Shown piece after piece: positions 45,773 through 55,841 of a DNA stretch of 64,000 nucleotides. This DNA is from [Phialemoniopsis] sp. UDSM-2020 (taxonomy: Eukaryota > Ascomycota > Sordariomycetes > Thyridiales > Thyridiaceae). Every line of letters starts with the position of its first letter. Within the stretch, counting starts at the first letter, position 1. The notes beneath the pieces were generated by a model. The model was given only the letters and a program-made list of their open reading frames with translations, was not told where the DNA came from and ran no database searches. The translations under genes were made by a program, and so were the position numbers. The stretch is from contig JAEILZ010000001.1 of assembly GCA_018873225.1 (NCBI GenBank), positions 5,208,001 through 5,272,000 of the forward strand. Reading direction: 5' to 3'.

Positions 45773-47113
45773 TCATCTTTCCGTAGCATCACCATGACCT
45801 CCATCACTTCGTCGCCAGATGCTCCCGTTTGCGGCCGCCGCCCGTGGCAACACGATGACAACTCCGTCGGCTTCAACATGGGGCATTCTGATGAATTCTG
45901 GCTTTCCAAGACTTTGCCCGAAACTGAGGTCGTACAGATTGAGATCAGCCCAGCTTGTGATCGTCAGGTCCACCGAGTTGAAGAGGTCCCAGCCGGGGTA
46001 GATGCTCTTGTAATCCTCCACTTTCTCTGCCAAACTGTAGACCTCAGCGACAAATTGTGCATTGATCCTCTCGGGGGACTGGGACTGAGATATGGCCTCA
46101 CAAACCTTGGCCAGTGACTGAATCGCATTGCAGTTGGCAATGCTGAGGTCAGTAACCGCCAAATTTGTCAAAGCATACATCACTATGTTGCCCAGGTACT
46201 GGTTTCCTTCCGTCGGTAGATCCTCTACAATTCTCTTTCGAGCGTTCACAGCTGTCACCAAGCGACTAGCGCTATGCGTGAGGCCAGTGTTTCTAAACAT
46301 TCGGGCTCGGCTGATAGATGACCAGAGAAGAGCGCAGAGAATCACATTCGTTGTGGGGATAACCTGGAGATGCTCTTGGAGCAGTATCTTGAGCTTGCTG
46401 ATCTTGGTGCCGGAAACTTTGAAGATCTCGGATGTGCAGGGCGAGAAAGACGCCGGAAATGATGGTGGATTGAGTGAGTACTCGGGATGAAATGCGAGGA
46501 GTTCCTCCGTCGACGAAGAGGAAGCATGCTTCAGGTTGGCGGCAAGTGCTGTTGAGAGCCGCTCCTTTCTCTCAACAGGAGCATGGCTTCGAGCCTCACG
46601 GCTGTTCACGCATTGGCTCCATGCCTCGAGGACTGCTGCAAAACCGGTGGCGTCCACAACATTGTGATGGATTCCGACGCAAAATTCGACCCCTTTGTTG
46701 CCTTTGAATCGAAACAGGCCAGCTGCCAAGACCGGTACGCCTCCTTGTCCGTGCTGAGCGTCACCAATTGGTGCTGGCCAGACGTGTGATGGGAAGGCTG
46801 ATGAGTGCATATGCTGTCTAGCGAGGCTAGCATACTCCAACTCTAGTGAGCCATGATCGATCACAGCAGGCGTGGAGTCGGAATGGTTGCATGTAATCGC
46901 AAGTGATGGTTTGCCTTCTGGTGTCGAGTGGGCAACCACCCTCCCAGAAAGCCATGGAATCTGCTTTACTAAGCTTTTCAGTCCATCTAGCAGTATTTCA
47001 CTGATGGTGCTAGTTGGGTCTGTCGTGGGAAAGATCAGAAGCGTCGAGATATAAGTCTTGGGCATCAAGAGATCAAGCGGCGTCAGCCGCTCAATGTGCG
47101 GTTCGCCATCCAT
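45773..47113 (-). CDS. BAHD/trichothecene-acetyltransferase-like acyltransferase, C-terminal frameshift
   Basis: A single exon gives 446 residues as read. The catalytic motif is HHNVVDATG (H-x3-D) near residue 145, and the structural DFGWG-like motif appears as DLSFGQSLGKPEF near residue 410. Such enzymes pass acyl groups from acyl-CoA to alcohols or amines. After VVIVLPRAAAANG the frame loses similarity and stops at 45773. A +1 shift in the GC-rich stretch 45812-45848 opens a frame continuing to 45724 with EVMVMLRKDD and LKQDDTWKALVC, the expected end of the family. So either the gene carries a mutation or the assembly has an error. No GT-AG intron fixes the phase. It is divergent from TF3. 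Confidence 0.82.
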   Translation of the reverse strand: MDGEPHIERLTPLDLLMPKTYISTLLIFPTTDPTSTISEILLDGLKSLVKQIPWLSGRVVAHSTPEGKPSLAITCNHSDSTPAVIDHGSLELEYASLARQHMHSSAFPSHVWPAPIGDAQHGQGGVPVLAAGLFRFKGNKGVEFCVGIHHNVVDATGFAAVLEAWSQCVNSREARSHAPVERKERLSTALAANLKHASSSSTEELLAFHPEYSLNPPSFPASFSPCTSEIFKVSGTKISKLKILLQEHLQVIPTTNVILCALLWSSISRARMFRNTGLTHSASRLVTAVNARKRIVEDLPTEGNQYLGNIVMYALTNLAVTDLSIANCNAIQSLAKVCEAISQSQSPERINAQFVAEVYSLAEKVEDYKSIYPGWDLFNSVDLTITSWADLNLYDLSFGQSLGKPEFIRMPHVEADGVVIVLPRAAAANGSIWRRSDGGHGDATER

Positions 47114-47518
47114 CGTTGCTGTCGTGAACTGTCTGTGATTACAAGCGACTACTCGCCAGCGGGACAGATATATATACTAACTGCCATGGCTGGCCAGGGT
47201 GAGGCATGCGCCCAGTTTTCCAGGCCTCCATATCATATGGCGGGTGTAAGTAATGTACCATCGACGAGTCTCTTCTCAAAGCTTGCGTGCACATGTAAGT
47301 CCTTGGCTTGGATCCACTACTTGAATGATGGGTCAAAACCTTAGCATCCATCCTTGGCCACAGATCGACACTAGCCGGACCCACGCTGCCACGGGAGCGC
47401 GGACCCGGCGTCCCGAACTTGACTCGCCCTTGACGCGTCACCGGGCATCAGGAGCCGCGGATCCCATCCATGCGCTTGCGACATCTCTTTCTCTTGAAGG
47501 AGTTTTATCGAGTGCAGC
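47114..47518. promoter_or_regulatory. divergent promoter of the acyltransferase and TF3
   Basis: A TATATATA at 47166-47173 stands about 55 bp upstream of the acyltransferase start on the minus strand. No gene. Confidence 0.5.
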
Positions 47519-49903
47519 ATGTCTGAACGCGAGGTCGAAACGATCGAGACCAGGAGAAAACGATTGTCGAGCGTGCCGAAAGCGGTCTGTCCTACCCATC
47601 AATGAACCGCATCTTGGAGACGCTAATTCGTCAAAATAGTGTGACGGGTGTAGGATACGAAAGGTACGAAAAACACCAAGCCTTTCGGGAAAGCATGGTG
47701 ATTAATGAGATGGTTCTAGGTACGATGCGATCGCCAATCGCCCTGCTCGAACTGCCGGGCCGCCGGACTCGCCTGTCAGAACGCGGAGGTCCCTTCCGAG
47801 AAACCCTCCAAGAGCGATAAGCTGTAGGTCTACGTTTACTTCTACCTAATCACATTCTCTAACATCTAAAAGCATAGAAATCCTCGGGCGGTTCGATGAA
47901 CGGCTTGAAAGGATAGAGTCCCGTTTGGCAACAGAAGGCTCGAAGCCCGTCCCAGTCCCCGAACCCTTCGTAGGCCGGGATGTGCCGGATGACCAGACAC
48001 CAACGGGTACGGCCACGTATCATGCAAGTCCTTCCTTTGTCACAGAATCTATCAAGGCAGTAGAAGTGGTCCAGGGAATTACCCTTCCGTGGCCTTCTTC
48101 CGGTGGGCCGGAAGTTCAGGGACTGCTTGGATCCATTGGGGATCTTCTACAATCATCAGACAATTACCCGTCCGCATCAGACTATCGCTTGTCCGGAGCA
48201 CCGACTTCGAAGGTATCATCTTTGCACTCATTGAAGCCCTTGCCTCCAGATTTAGTGTTGGCGGTACTCCAGCGAATGAAGGGTAAGCCACGAGCCCTGT
48301 GGACATGCCAACCACCACAAGGATACTGATCCAACAGTCTCAAAACCTGTGTTCTTATATTCATATATAATCGACGATCCATCTTTAGTAGATAATTTTT
48401 GTCAGAGGGTCTACTTCCCGACGAATCCCGTATCTGCGAGTTGCATAACGGCTATGCACGCTATATTGTTCGTTCTCCTGAAAGAGTACTTAATCCTGTC
48501 GGATCCGGTCACCAAGCAAGTCGATCTGAAGACATGGTTACCTGTTTGCGAACAAAACTTTGTTACTGGACTTGAGTCTTCGGAGGTGTCCATGGTTCCC
48601 TGCTTTGAAGGTGTATTTGCTTTGGCTCTAGGTGTATGAACAAAGTCACACACCTCCCAGATAACCTCGAGCTGATCTAGATCTAGGCAATGAAGGCTCG
48701 CGAGGAAGCAAAGCCCCTACTAGCCGCCACCCTTCTTTCTATTGCAGCATCACACTGCCAGACTCTTGGCTACCATCGCGAATCAACCTACCGAAAGTCT
48801 GGAAACGATCGTAGCAGGGCCATCCGCCGAATATTTTGGGCAATCTATGTCGATGATAAGGGCCTGTCGCTGCTCTTGGGTCGGGCATCAAAATTCAACG
48901 ATGTCGAGATAGATACCGAGCAACTCGTCCCTGCCACCGATCGCAGCATCCGGCCCTGGGACCAGTCCTTCCTGGTTGCAGTCAAACTGGCGAGAATACA
49001 AGGCCTCGTATACGATCGGCTTTACTCTCCCGTGGCCCTCAAACTAGGCACCAACAAGCGAGCTCAAAATTCCCAGGCTCTACTGAACGACATTCAACAG
49101 TTGCGGAGCGAGCTCGAAGAAGTACTGTGTCTCCCTCAGCATCGGTGCCCATAAATCATCGACTCAGCTAACCTTCTGTGTGCCAGATCAGTGGCGACCA
49201 CGTGAAACACCCAGAGGTCTTTACAATGTCACGACAGCATTGGGATGTCATGTATTACTCGACTCTGACCTCCTTATTGCATGCATCGTCGATCCGCAGC
49301 CCTGGCTTGGTCATCTCGCCAGACTGCTTTCAGGCCGCATACCTGAGCCTCGAGAGTCATATCCGATGCTTCTCAGCCTACAAACAGCTAGGCTCGCTGT
49401 CCGAGAACAACTATTCCAGCTGGTAAGGCTCAATCTCATAGCGATCTTTGCATCAGGCTTATCTTATATCAATGCACAGGGTCCTTCACTCGTCCTCTTT
49501 CACGCCATTCATCGTCGTGTTTCTACACGCAATCGTGAGTGCCAACATGCAGGACGTCAAGACACTTGAAGATGTCGTAAATATCCTGCAGAGCATGCGA
49601 GGGGCCTGCAAGGCGTCGGAGCAGTTGTATAAAGTTTGCGCGATGTTTCTGCAAGTAGCGAAGAAGCTTGTAGATGCATCGATCTTGGCACCCTTTGATT
49701 TCGATACCGAACGGGATTCCTTGACAATGCAGGACAATGGACAACCATTCTTGCAACGCTCAATGAACAGTTTTGCTGACGCGATGACTGATGTAGAGTC
49801 GGGGCTATGGGACGTCAACGACATGTCTGCGATATTCGAAAGCTGGGCACATGGTCAGACCGGATCATGGAGCAGCTACGGGGATCCCTCAAGTGGAACA
49901 TAG
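47519..49903 (+). CDS. Zn2Cys6 transcription factor (TF3), 8 exons
   Basis: Exons 47519-47584, 47640-47663, 47720-47823, 47873-48282, 48338-48633, 48687-49121, 49187-49422 and 49480-49903 give 664 residues. The zinc cluster is pieced from three exons: KACDGCRIRK, then VRCDRQSPCSNCRAAGLAC, with spacing C-x2-C-x6-C-x5-C-x2-C-x6-C. A short coiled-coil (ILGRFDERLERIESRL) follows. The fungal_trans-type domain runs from about residue 200, with RRIFWAIYVDDKGLSLLLGRAS as its signature and WVLHSSSFTPFIVVFLHAI near the end. The first donor is GTCTGT, as in the MCT-like gene. Exon 2 has 24 nt. Its divergent partner, the acyltransferase, is a likely target. Confidence 0.85.
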
Positions 49904-50369
49904 ATATCTTGGCCGAAGAAGCCATGAAGTTGATCCAAACATTACAATGCAGCCTTAATGGATCTTTTGAAATGCTTTTTGGCATTCCCATCCGTTTTCA
50001 ATGTTCGAGTTGGGTTAAGGTTTGACCGTTGGCGTTATCAGCGTGCGCGGTTCTAATCACAAGCCATCTCGTCAGAGTGTGACGCGATGGCGTGCGAGCG
50101 ACGCGTCTCACATTTGACCAGCGATCCGCACCCTTATAGGATTGCACCACCCATCACACCAGAGTTGCGCAATGCTCCCTCGCGCCTGTGATTATGCAGC
50201 ATGTGAGCTATCGCTGCTGCGCCAGGGAATTCAGGCGCCCACGTTCACATTCTGCTTACCCATCCGTCCCAGGTTCGAGCAGTCGATATCAACGAGGCAC
50301 CGAGAATGCCGGGCACGCTTTTCAGTAAAACTTTTTGTCAACCGCATTTGTCTTTGAATCGCAGTGATC
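49904..50369. other. intergenic region
   Basis: 3' flank of TF3 and promoter of the amino-acid permease. No gene or clear element. Confidence 0.5.
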
Positions 50370-52145
50370 ATGGCTGACAACGGTCCCGAATCCCAGCCTC
50401 TTCTCCAGAGCGAGTCGCCATCGCCTCCAAGCTCCCCGACGCTCGTCTCCAAGAAGCCCGACACTCCCTCACCCTCGCTCCAGAGCGAAGAAGCCGGCTC
50501 CGAATCCGACCTTCACCCCTCGCGTTCGGTCGAAGATGATGTTCTGCCCGAGACTTCGGCCATGGGCCGTACGCTGAGCTGGCAGAGCGCCTACATCCTC
50601 GTCATATCCCGCGTCATCGGCAGCGGCATCTTCGCCACGCCGGGTGCCATCCTCCGTGCCGTCGGAAGCCCTGGGCTGAGCCTGTTATTATGGGTTGTCG
50701 GTGCCTGTGTGGCCGGCTGTGGGCTTGCCATGTCGCTCGAGTTTGGGAGCATGCTACCGCGATCCGGTGGGCATAAGGTCTACCTTGAGTTCACATATAG
50801 ACACCCGCGGTTCTTAGCCTCAACGCTTGTGGCAGTGCAGGCTATTCTGCTAGGTTTCACAGCAAGCAACTGCATCGTCTTCAGCCAGTACGTCCTTTTT
50901 GCACTTGGTGTCGAAGACGCAAGCGAATGGCTGCGAAAGGGACTTGCAGTGGCACTGCTGGGGACCATCACAGTCATACACGGAATTACGCCGAAATTCG
51001 GGATCAAGCTGCAAAACTGGCTGGGCTGGATCAAAGTCAGCATCATCATCTTTATGATTCTGTCCGGGTTATATGTCGTCCTCTTTCGGCGGAACGGTAT
51101 CGACTTCGAGCCGGACTCGACTGGCTTAGTCACTGGCGGTAGCTTGTGGGACGGATCCAACTGGAACTGGGGCATCATTGCCACCTCCCTATTCAAAGTG
51201 TCCTACTCGTACGCTGGGTTGGACAACGTCAACAATGTCTTGAACGAGGTCAAAGACCCCGTGCGAACGTTGCGGTCTGTGACACTGACTGCATTGGCTA
51301 CGGCCTGCGGACTCTACTTGCTCATCAACGTGGCCTACTTCTTGGTCGTTCCTGTCGAGGAGATTAAGTCAAGTGGAGAACTTATTGCTGCATTGTTCTT
51401 CGAACGAACTTTTGGTGTCAACGTTGGCCGAAAAGTATTGCCGCTTGCTGTGGCTCTGTCGGCTGCAGGAAACGTAATGGTCGTTGCTTTCTCGCAGGTA
51501 AGAACCTTTGGAAAAGTCTCACCCCAGGCCGATTGAGACATGCTGACATGCTACCCGCAGTCTCGACTGAAGCAAGAAATCGCACGGCAGGGCTTTCTAC
51601 CATTTTCAGAATTGCTGTCATCTACCCGACCCTTCCATTCACCCTTGGGTGCATTAATCGTCCATTTCATCCCTTCGTTCCTGGTCATTGTTCTACCTCC
51701 ATCCAACGATGTCTACTCCTTCATCCTGGAAGTTGAAGGATATCCCGCCCAATTCATCACCATTGCACTAGCCACGGGTCTCATATGGCTACGTTTTAAG
51801 CGTAGCGACCTTCATAGACCTTTCAAGGCGTGGATCCCGGCGATTCTGCTTCAGATAACATTGAGCCTTGCACTCATCGGGGCACCATTCTTTCCCCCGG
51901 AGAAGAAGCCCGCGAATGGATTATTCTACGCTACTTATGCTATTGTCGGAATTTCCACGTAAGTCCATTCATGAGCCCACCATTTGAGACATGGCTGATA
52001 ACTTTCTAGGCTTGCTTTTGGAGTGCTCTATTGGTATATCTGGACAGTTGCCATCCCCCGCTGGCGTGGTTACAGACTAGAGGAGGAGACTGAGATCCTT
52101 AAGGATGGGACTTCGATCACGAAACTTGTTCACGTGTCGACATGA
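50370..52145 (+). CDS. amino-acid permease, LAT/methionine-permease type
   Basis: Three exons (50370-51497, 51561-51958, 52010-52145) give 553 residues. An acidic, Ser/Pro-rich N-terminus of about 70 residues precedes helix 1, which starts with SAYILVISRVIGSGIFATPGAIL, the APC-family G-S-G-I-F element. FKVSYSYAGLDNVNNVLNEVKDP is the helix 6 to loop element of the LAT group, to which fungal high-affinity methionine permeases belong. About twelve spans are seen. The start at 50370 is the first ATG; the codon two before it is GTG. It probably imports an amino acid at the plasma membrane. Confidence 0.88.
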
Positions 52146-52643
52146 TAAACACCATAATGAGATACGGGTTATCAGGCAGAATGATGATACATGGAAATTT
52201 TGCTATGTCAACGGATTAGAATAGCTCTTAGATGAAGTTTACGACAGAGACGGCACTAATGGATTTCAAAGCATTGTCATGATATCATTCTGCTCTGTGA
52301 GGCCTTGCTATCACAAGGAGGGAGCTCTCACGCGCCTTTCTGACGACAACGACATTTCTAAGCTCCCCGCTCCACATGCATACTGTGTGTGCAACCTTCA
52401 GTGGTAGCCATTGCGTATTTTCTCAAAGCTTCATAGGCCATTTATGCCTTGGTGATTACCAATCTGCAATGACAAGCTCGTACAGGAGGTATGGCGTGCT
52501 CAGAGATCGGCCTTCCGGGACGTTTGTATAAAGAGGGGTTAGACCTACCGAATCTCCGGCAAGTAGTGATGTCAGTGTCATCAGTCCTACTGCCCTCCTA
52601 GCTTACCCTTAAACGATCGTGTGAAGAAATAGACTACATCACA
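52146..52643. other. intergenic region with CmcJ/AsaB-like gene promoter
   Basis: A TATAAAG near 52527-52533 is about 115 bp before the next start codon. Nothing else seen. Confidence 0.5.
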
Positions 52644-53629
52644 ATGGCAACTGCCGCTATCCATCGTGCCACTGTCCCCGACAGCTTCCAGTCGCTGAAC
52701 CAACCTCAGGTGACATCTGCAGCCAAATCTTCTGCGGCTCCGCCACGAGATGTTCACACGGTCCTCAACTACTTCAAGGCCCCAGAAGATGGATCCGCTC
52801 CTCATCCTACCTATGTCGATAGGCCAGAGACGTATGAACGGCCGTTCGAGACTCACCCAGTGACAGTCCATGACATCTCGGGCCACGAGAGCGAGTTTAC
52901 GCTCGACGGCAAGGGATTCCAGATCCACCGTCACGAGGCCACGGAGAAGGACTTCCTCGATGATGAGCAGATCAAGGCGTCTTATTACCCTGAGACTGAG
53001 CAGCTGCTAAAGGATGTGTAAGTCAAAAGATCCACTCACTCAACACCTCATGATAACCATACACTAACACGAATATCAACACCAGCACCGGTGCCAGCCG
53101 CATCTTCATCTTCGACCATACCATCCGGCGCCAGCCCGCCGACGCGACCGCAAGCCGCGACCGTGCCAACCGCGGTCCCGTGCAGCGCGTGCACATCGAC
53201 CAGACCTACTCGGCCGCCCTGTCTCGCGTGCCGCACCACCTGCCCGACGACGCCGAGGAGCTCCTCAAGGGCCGCGTGCAGCTCATCAACGTGTGGCGGC
53301 CCATCCGCACCGTGCGCAAGGACCCGCTAGCCGTCGCCGACGCCCACTCCGTCGTCGAGGAGGACCTCGTGCCCACGCAGCTCATCTACCCTGGCCGCAA
53401 GGGCGAGACGTACCAGGTGCGCCACAGCGAGCGGCATCGGTGGTACTACAAGGGCGGGCTGACGCCCGGCGAGGTCCTACTCATCAAGTGCTTCGACAGC
53501 AAGACGGACGGGAGGGCTAGGCGGGTGCCGCACACGGCGTTTGTGGACACGGGGGCTGCTGAGGACGCGCCGAACCGCGAGAGCATCGAGGTCAGGGCGT
53601 TGGTGTTCCACCCTGATGACAGGGAGTAA
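52644..53629 (+). CDS. CmcJ/AsaB-like oxidoreductase (GA4-desaturase-related family)
   Basis: Two exons (52644-53017, 53086-53629) give 305 residues. The family pattern is clear: VLNYFKAPEDGSAP at the start, RIFIFDHTIRR before a loop, VHIDQTYSAAL with a likely iron-binding H-x-D, and INVWRPIRTVRKDPLAVAD. The C-terminal HTAFVDTGAAEDAPNRESIEVRALVF holds the probable distal histidine. Relatives occur in many fungal secondary-metabolite clusters as hydroxylases or desaturases of 2-oxoglutarate type; few have known reactions. Exon 2 is strongly GC-rich. It lies 74 bp from the convergent GH13 gene, but nothing ties it to maltose use. Confidence 0.85.
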
Positions 53630-53703
53630 TCTTGGGATAATGTGATGGATATTTGACGAACACAGGTCTATGTTATTATGCAATGTATCGACCAGAATGA
53701 GAT

Positions 53704-55458
53704 CTATGAACTTTCCGTAACCCAGTAAACTCTACCTTCGTACGCCTCTAGTGTGTCTGACGCGCCTGACTTGCCTGTCGCTATGGCCAGCTCTACCGTG
53801 TTTGTTTCAATTCCCTCTGGAAATTCGATCGCTTGTGTTTGCTTTGAGAAGTTGAGGCAAACAAACGCTTTCTTGTGTGTAGTGGAATTGTTCGACGTCT
53901 TAGTATAGGAGAAGATGGTGGGGTCCTCATGACAGTGTTCCGTGAATATGCCATGCGTGAAGAGCTGTTTGTGCTGCTTTCGGAATACCAGAAGGCGTTT
54001 CCAGAAATGCAAAGGACTGTCGCCCTGCTGGAGTTGCCTTGCAACATTGACTTGGGGATAATTGTCATGTACCCTCATCCATGGCTTTCCAGTAGAGAAG
54101 CCTCCATGAACTGTGTCGTCCCACTGCATTGGGGTTCGAGCGTGGTCGCGTGCCAGATACGCTATGCCGTCCATAGCAGCTCGCATCTTTTCTGGATCAT
54201 CGCCCGTTTGGTGTTTCGTGAGCTCGTAAAAGTTCTGGCTTTCTAGATCTTTGTACTCCTCCAGTGGCCAATCGCGTGGCACGTTCACCATTCCAATCTC
54301 TTGTCCCTGGTAAATGAAGAGGGTTCCCGTCAACGTCGTGAGCATCAGTGCAAGAAGTTTTGATGATGCTTCGCGGTATTGGGGCAGGTCGGAAGCAAAC
54401 CGAGAAATCGAGCGAGCACTGTCGTGGTTCTCGGCAAAGGCAGTCGTCCACATGTCCGTCCCTTGGATGAATCGCTGCCATTTGACTAGAGAGTTCTTGA
54501 CGTCTAGCAGATCAAAGGGTTCGGGCATGTACTTTTGCACAGTACCCATGCCGAGGTAGACCATGTCGAAGTGAAAGACCATGTTGAGTTCCCGTTCGCG
54601 AGCACTGACATAGCGCAAGATCTCCTTGCTGTCAGGGGTACAAGGGAGCTCGCCAACAGTAACAATCTCTCCATACGGATCCATGGCATCTCGTACCATC
54701 TCCTTGAGGAACTCGTGTATCCTAGGTCCATTGCAGAACATGGGATACGCGAACTGCCAGCGACTGGTAGGGTCCTTGACCTCAGCATCGACAAAGGTTG
54801 TCGGCTTGCTGTACTTGTTCACAGTGTCCACACGGAAGCCATCTATGCCTTTTTCCAACCAAAACCGAATAGCAGAGTCATAAATGGCCTTCCTTGTCTC
54901 CTCGTTATCCCAATTGAGATCTGGTTGCTCAGGGGCAAAGTAGTGGAGGTAGTATTCCTGTGTCGATTCGTCCCATTGCCATACACTTCCTCCAAAGTTG
55001 GCCCGCCAATTGTTTGGCGGCTGGCGGTTGCCCTCACTGTCGTAGGTAGCCGGCCGCCAAATGTACCAGTCCCTCTTAGGGCTGGCTTTGGAGGAGCGGG
55101 ACTCTTGGAACCAACGATGCTGATCTGATGTGTGATTAATGACCAGATCGAGGATAATTCGCATCCCACGCTGATGCAGTCCCTCGATCAAACTTTCCAT
55201 GTCGGATAGAGAGCCAAAAGGCTCGTGGATATCTTCAAAATCCGAGATATCGTAGCCCATGTCTATTTGCGGGCTTTTGTACATTGGCGAGAGCCAAACA
55301 GCATCAATGCCCAAGTCTCGGAGATAGTCCAACTTGGTGATTAGACCTGGAATGTCACCAATGCCATCGCCGTTCGAGTCCTTGAAGCTTGCCGGGTAAA
55401 CCTGGTAGAAGACGGCATCTTTCCACCAGGGCACCGGTGCAACCTCGATTGAACCCAT
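53704..55458 (-). CDS. GH13 alpha-glucosidase (maltase), MAL cluster
   Basis: Single exon, 584 residues. The catalytic nucleophile is Asp211 in GFRVDTVN, the acid/base Glu270 in VTVGELP, and the transition-state Asp346 in ENHDSAR. The N-terminal VFYQVYPASFKDSNGDGIGD is the calcium-loop start of oligo-1,6-glucosidase/maltase enzymes. The residue after the nucleophile is Thr; in yeast enzymes Val at this place goes with alpha-1,6 (isomaltase) and Thr/Ala with alpha-1,4 (maltase) preference, so maltase is the better call. No signal peptide, so intracellular. It is divergent from the Zn2Cys6 regulator and near a sugar permease, as in the Aspergillus malT-malR-malP layout. I leave the symbol blank because orthology was not tested. 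Confidence 0.93.
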   Translation of the reverse strand: MGSIEVAPVPWWKDAVFYQVYPASFKDSNGDGIGDIPGLITKLDYLRDLGIDAVWLSPMYKSPQIDMGYDISDFEDIHEPFGSLSDMESLIEGLHQRGMRIILDLVINHTSDQHRWFQESRSSKASPKRDWYIWRPATYDSEGNRQPPNNWRANFGGSVWQWDESTQEYYLHYFAPEQPDLNWDNEETRKAIYDSAIRFWLEKGIDGFRVDTVNKYSKPTTFVDAEVKDPTSRWQFAYPMFCNGPRIHEFLKEMVRDAMDPYGEIVTVGELPCTPDSKEILRYVSARERELNMVFHFDMVYLGMGTVQKYMPEPFDLLDVKNSLVKWQRFIQGTDMWTTAFAENHDSARSISRFASDLPQYREASSKLLALMLTTLTGTLFIYQGQEIGMVNVPRDWPLEEYKDLESQNFYELTKHQTGDDPEKMRAAMDGIAYLARDHARTPMQWDDTVHGGFSTGKPWMRVHDNYPQVNVARQLQQGDSPLHFWKRLLVFRKQHKQLFTHGIFTEHCHEDPTIFSYTKTSNNSTTHKKAFVCLNFSKQTQAIEFPEGIETNTVELAIATGKSGASDTLEAYEGRVYWVTESS

Positions 55459-55623
55459 GATGGCGGCGGGCAGAAGAAGCGAAATCGAGATGTGGTATTC
55501 AGAAATGGGACAGCATCAGCTCAGCTGATGTTTTTGCCCACATCTGCCTTTTAACGTTGGGCATCTGTATCAGTCATCGGATGATGGTGCAGTGAGCAGG
55601 TGTGTGAAGCTCGTCACACGCTG

Positions 55624-55643
55624 ATTGGTTCAATGTCGGCCCG
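55624..55643 (+). promoter_or_regulatory. MAL 20-bp element, copy A
   Basis: ATTGGTTCAATGTCGGCCCG. It holds ATTGG (a CCAAT box in reverse) and a CGG triplet nine bases on. Copies B and C match it with one or two changes. Confidence 0.6.
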
Positions 55644-55753
55644 GCGTCTTCTTGTCCCATCCCTGGCGCGTGGTCCGTCTCCGGATTTAAGATGGCGTTG
55701 GTGTGGTATGTGGGTTCAAGTGGATCATCGAGACCATGATCACAAGTTGCTCA

Positions 55754-55773
55754 CGGGCCGACGTTGAACCAAT
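55754..55773 (-). promoter_or_regulatory. MAL 20-bp element, copy B (inverted)
   Basis: On the minus strand this reads ATTGGTTCAACGTCGGCCCG, 19 of 20 bases identical to copy A, facing it at about 110 bp. Confidence 0.6.
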
Positions 55774-55841
55774 TATTTGACGACTTTCGGATCTGCACCC
55801 CCTTCCTGTTTCTCTCAATCCTACATGGGTTTATCGACGAA

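Larger units (their letters stand above)
55459..55841. promoter_or_regulatory. divergent promoter of GH13 maltase and regulator
   Basis: The 383 bp between the start codons hold two oppositely oriented copies of the 20-bp CCAAT/CGG element, annotated separately. A CAGCTCAGCTGA palindrome-like stretch lies at 55515-55526. Confidence 0.6.

Noticed and set aside
45724..45909. Separate small gene on the minus strand
   Set aside because: Its last 28 residues match the expected tail of the acyltransferase, so it is the shifted end of that gene.
47325..47639. Plus-strand frame with a CRACRKR zinc-cluster look
   Set aside because: The match is by chance in another frame. The real cluster uses the ATG at 47519 and exons 2-3, which give exact cysteine spacing.
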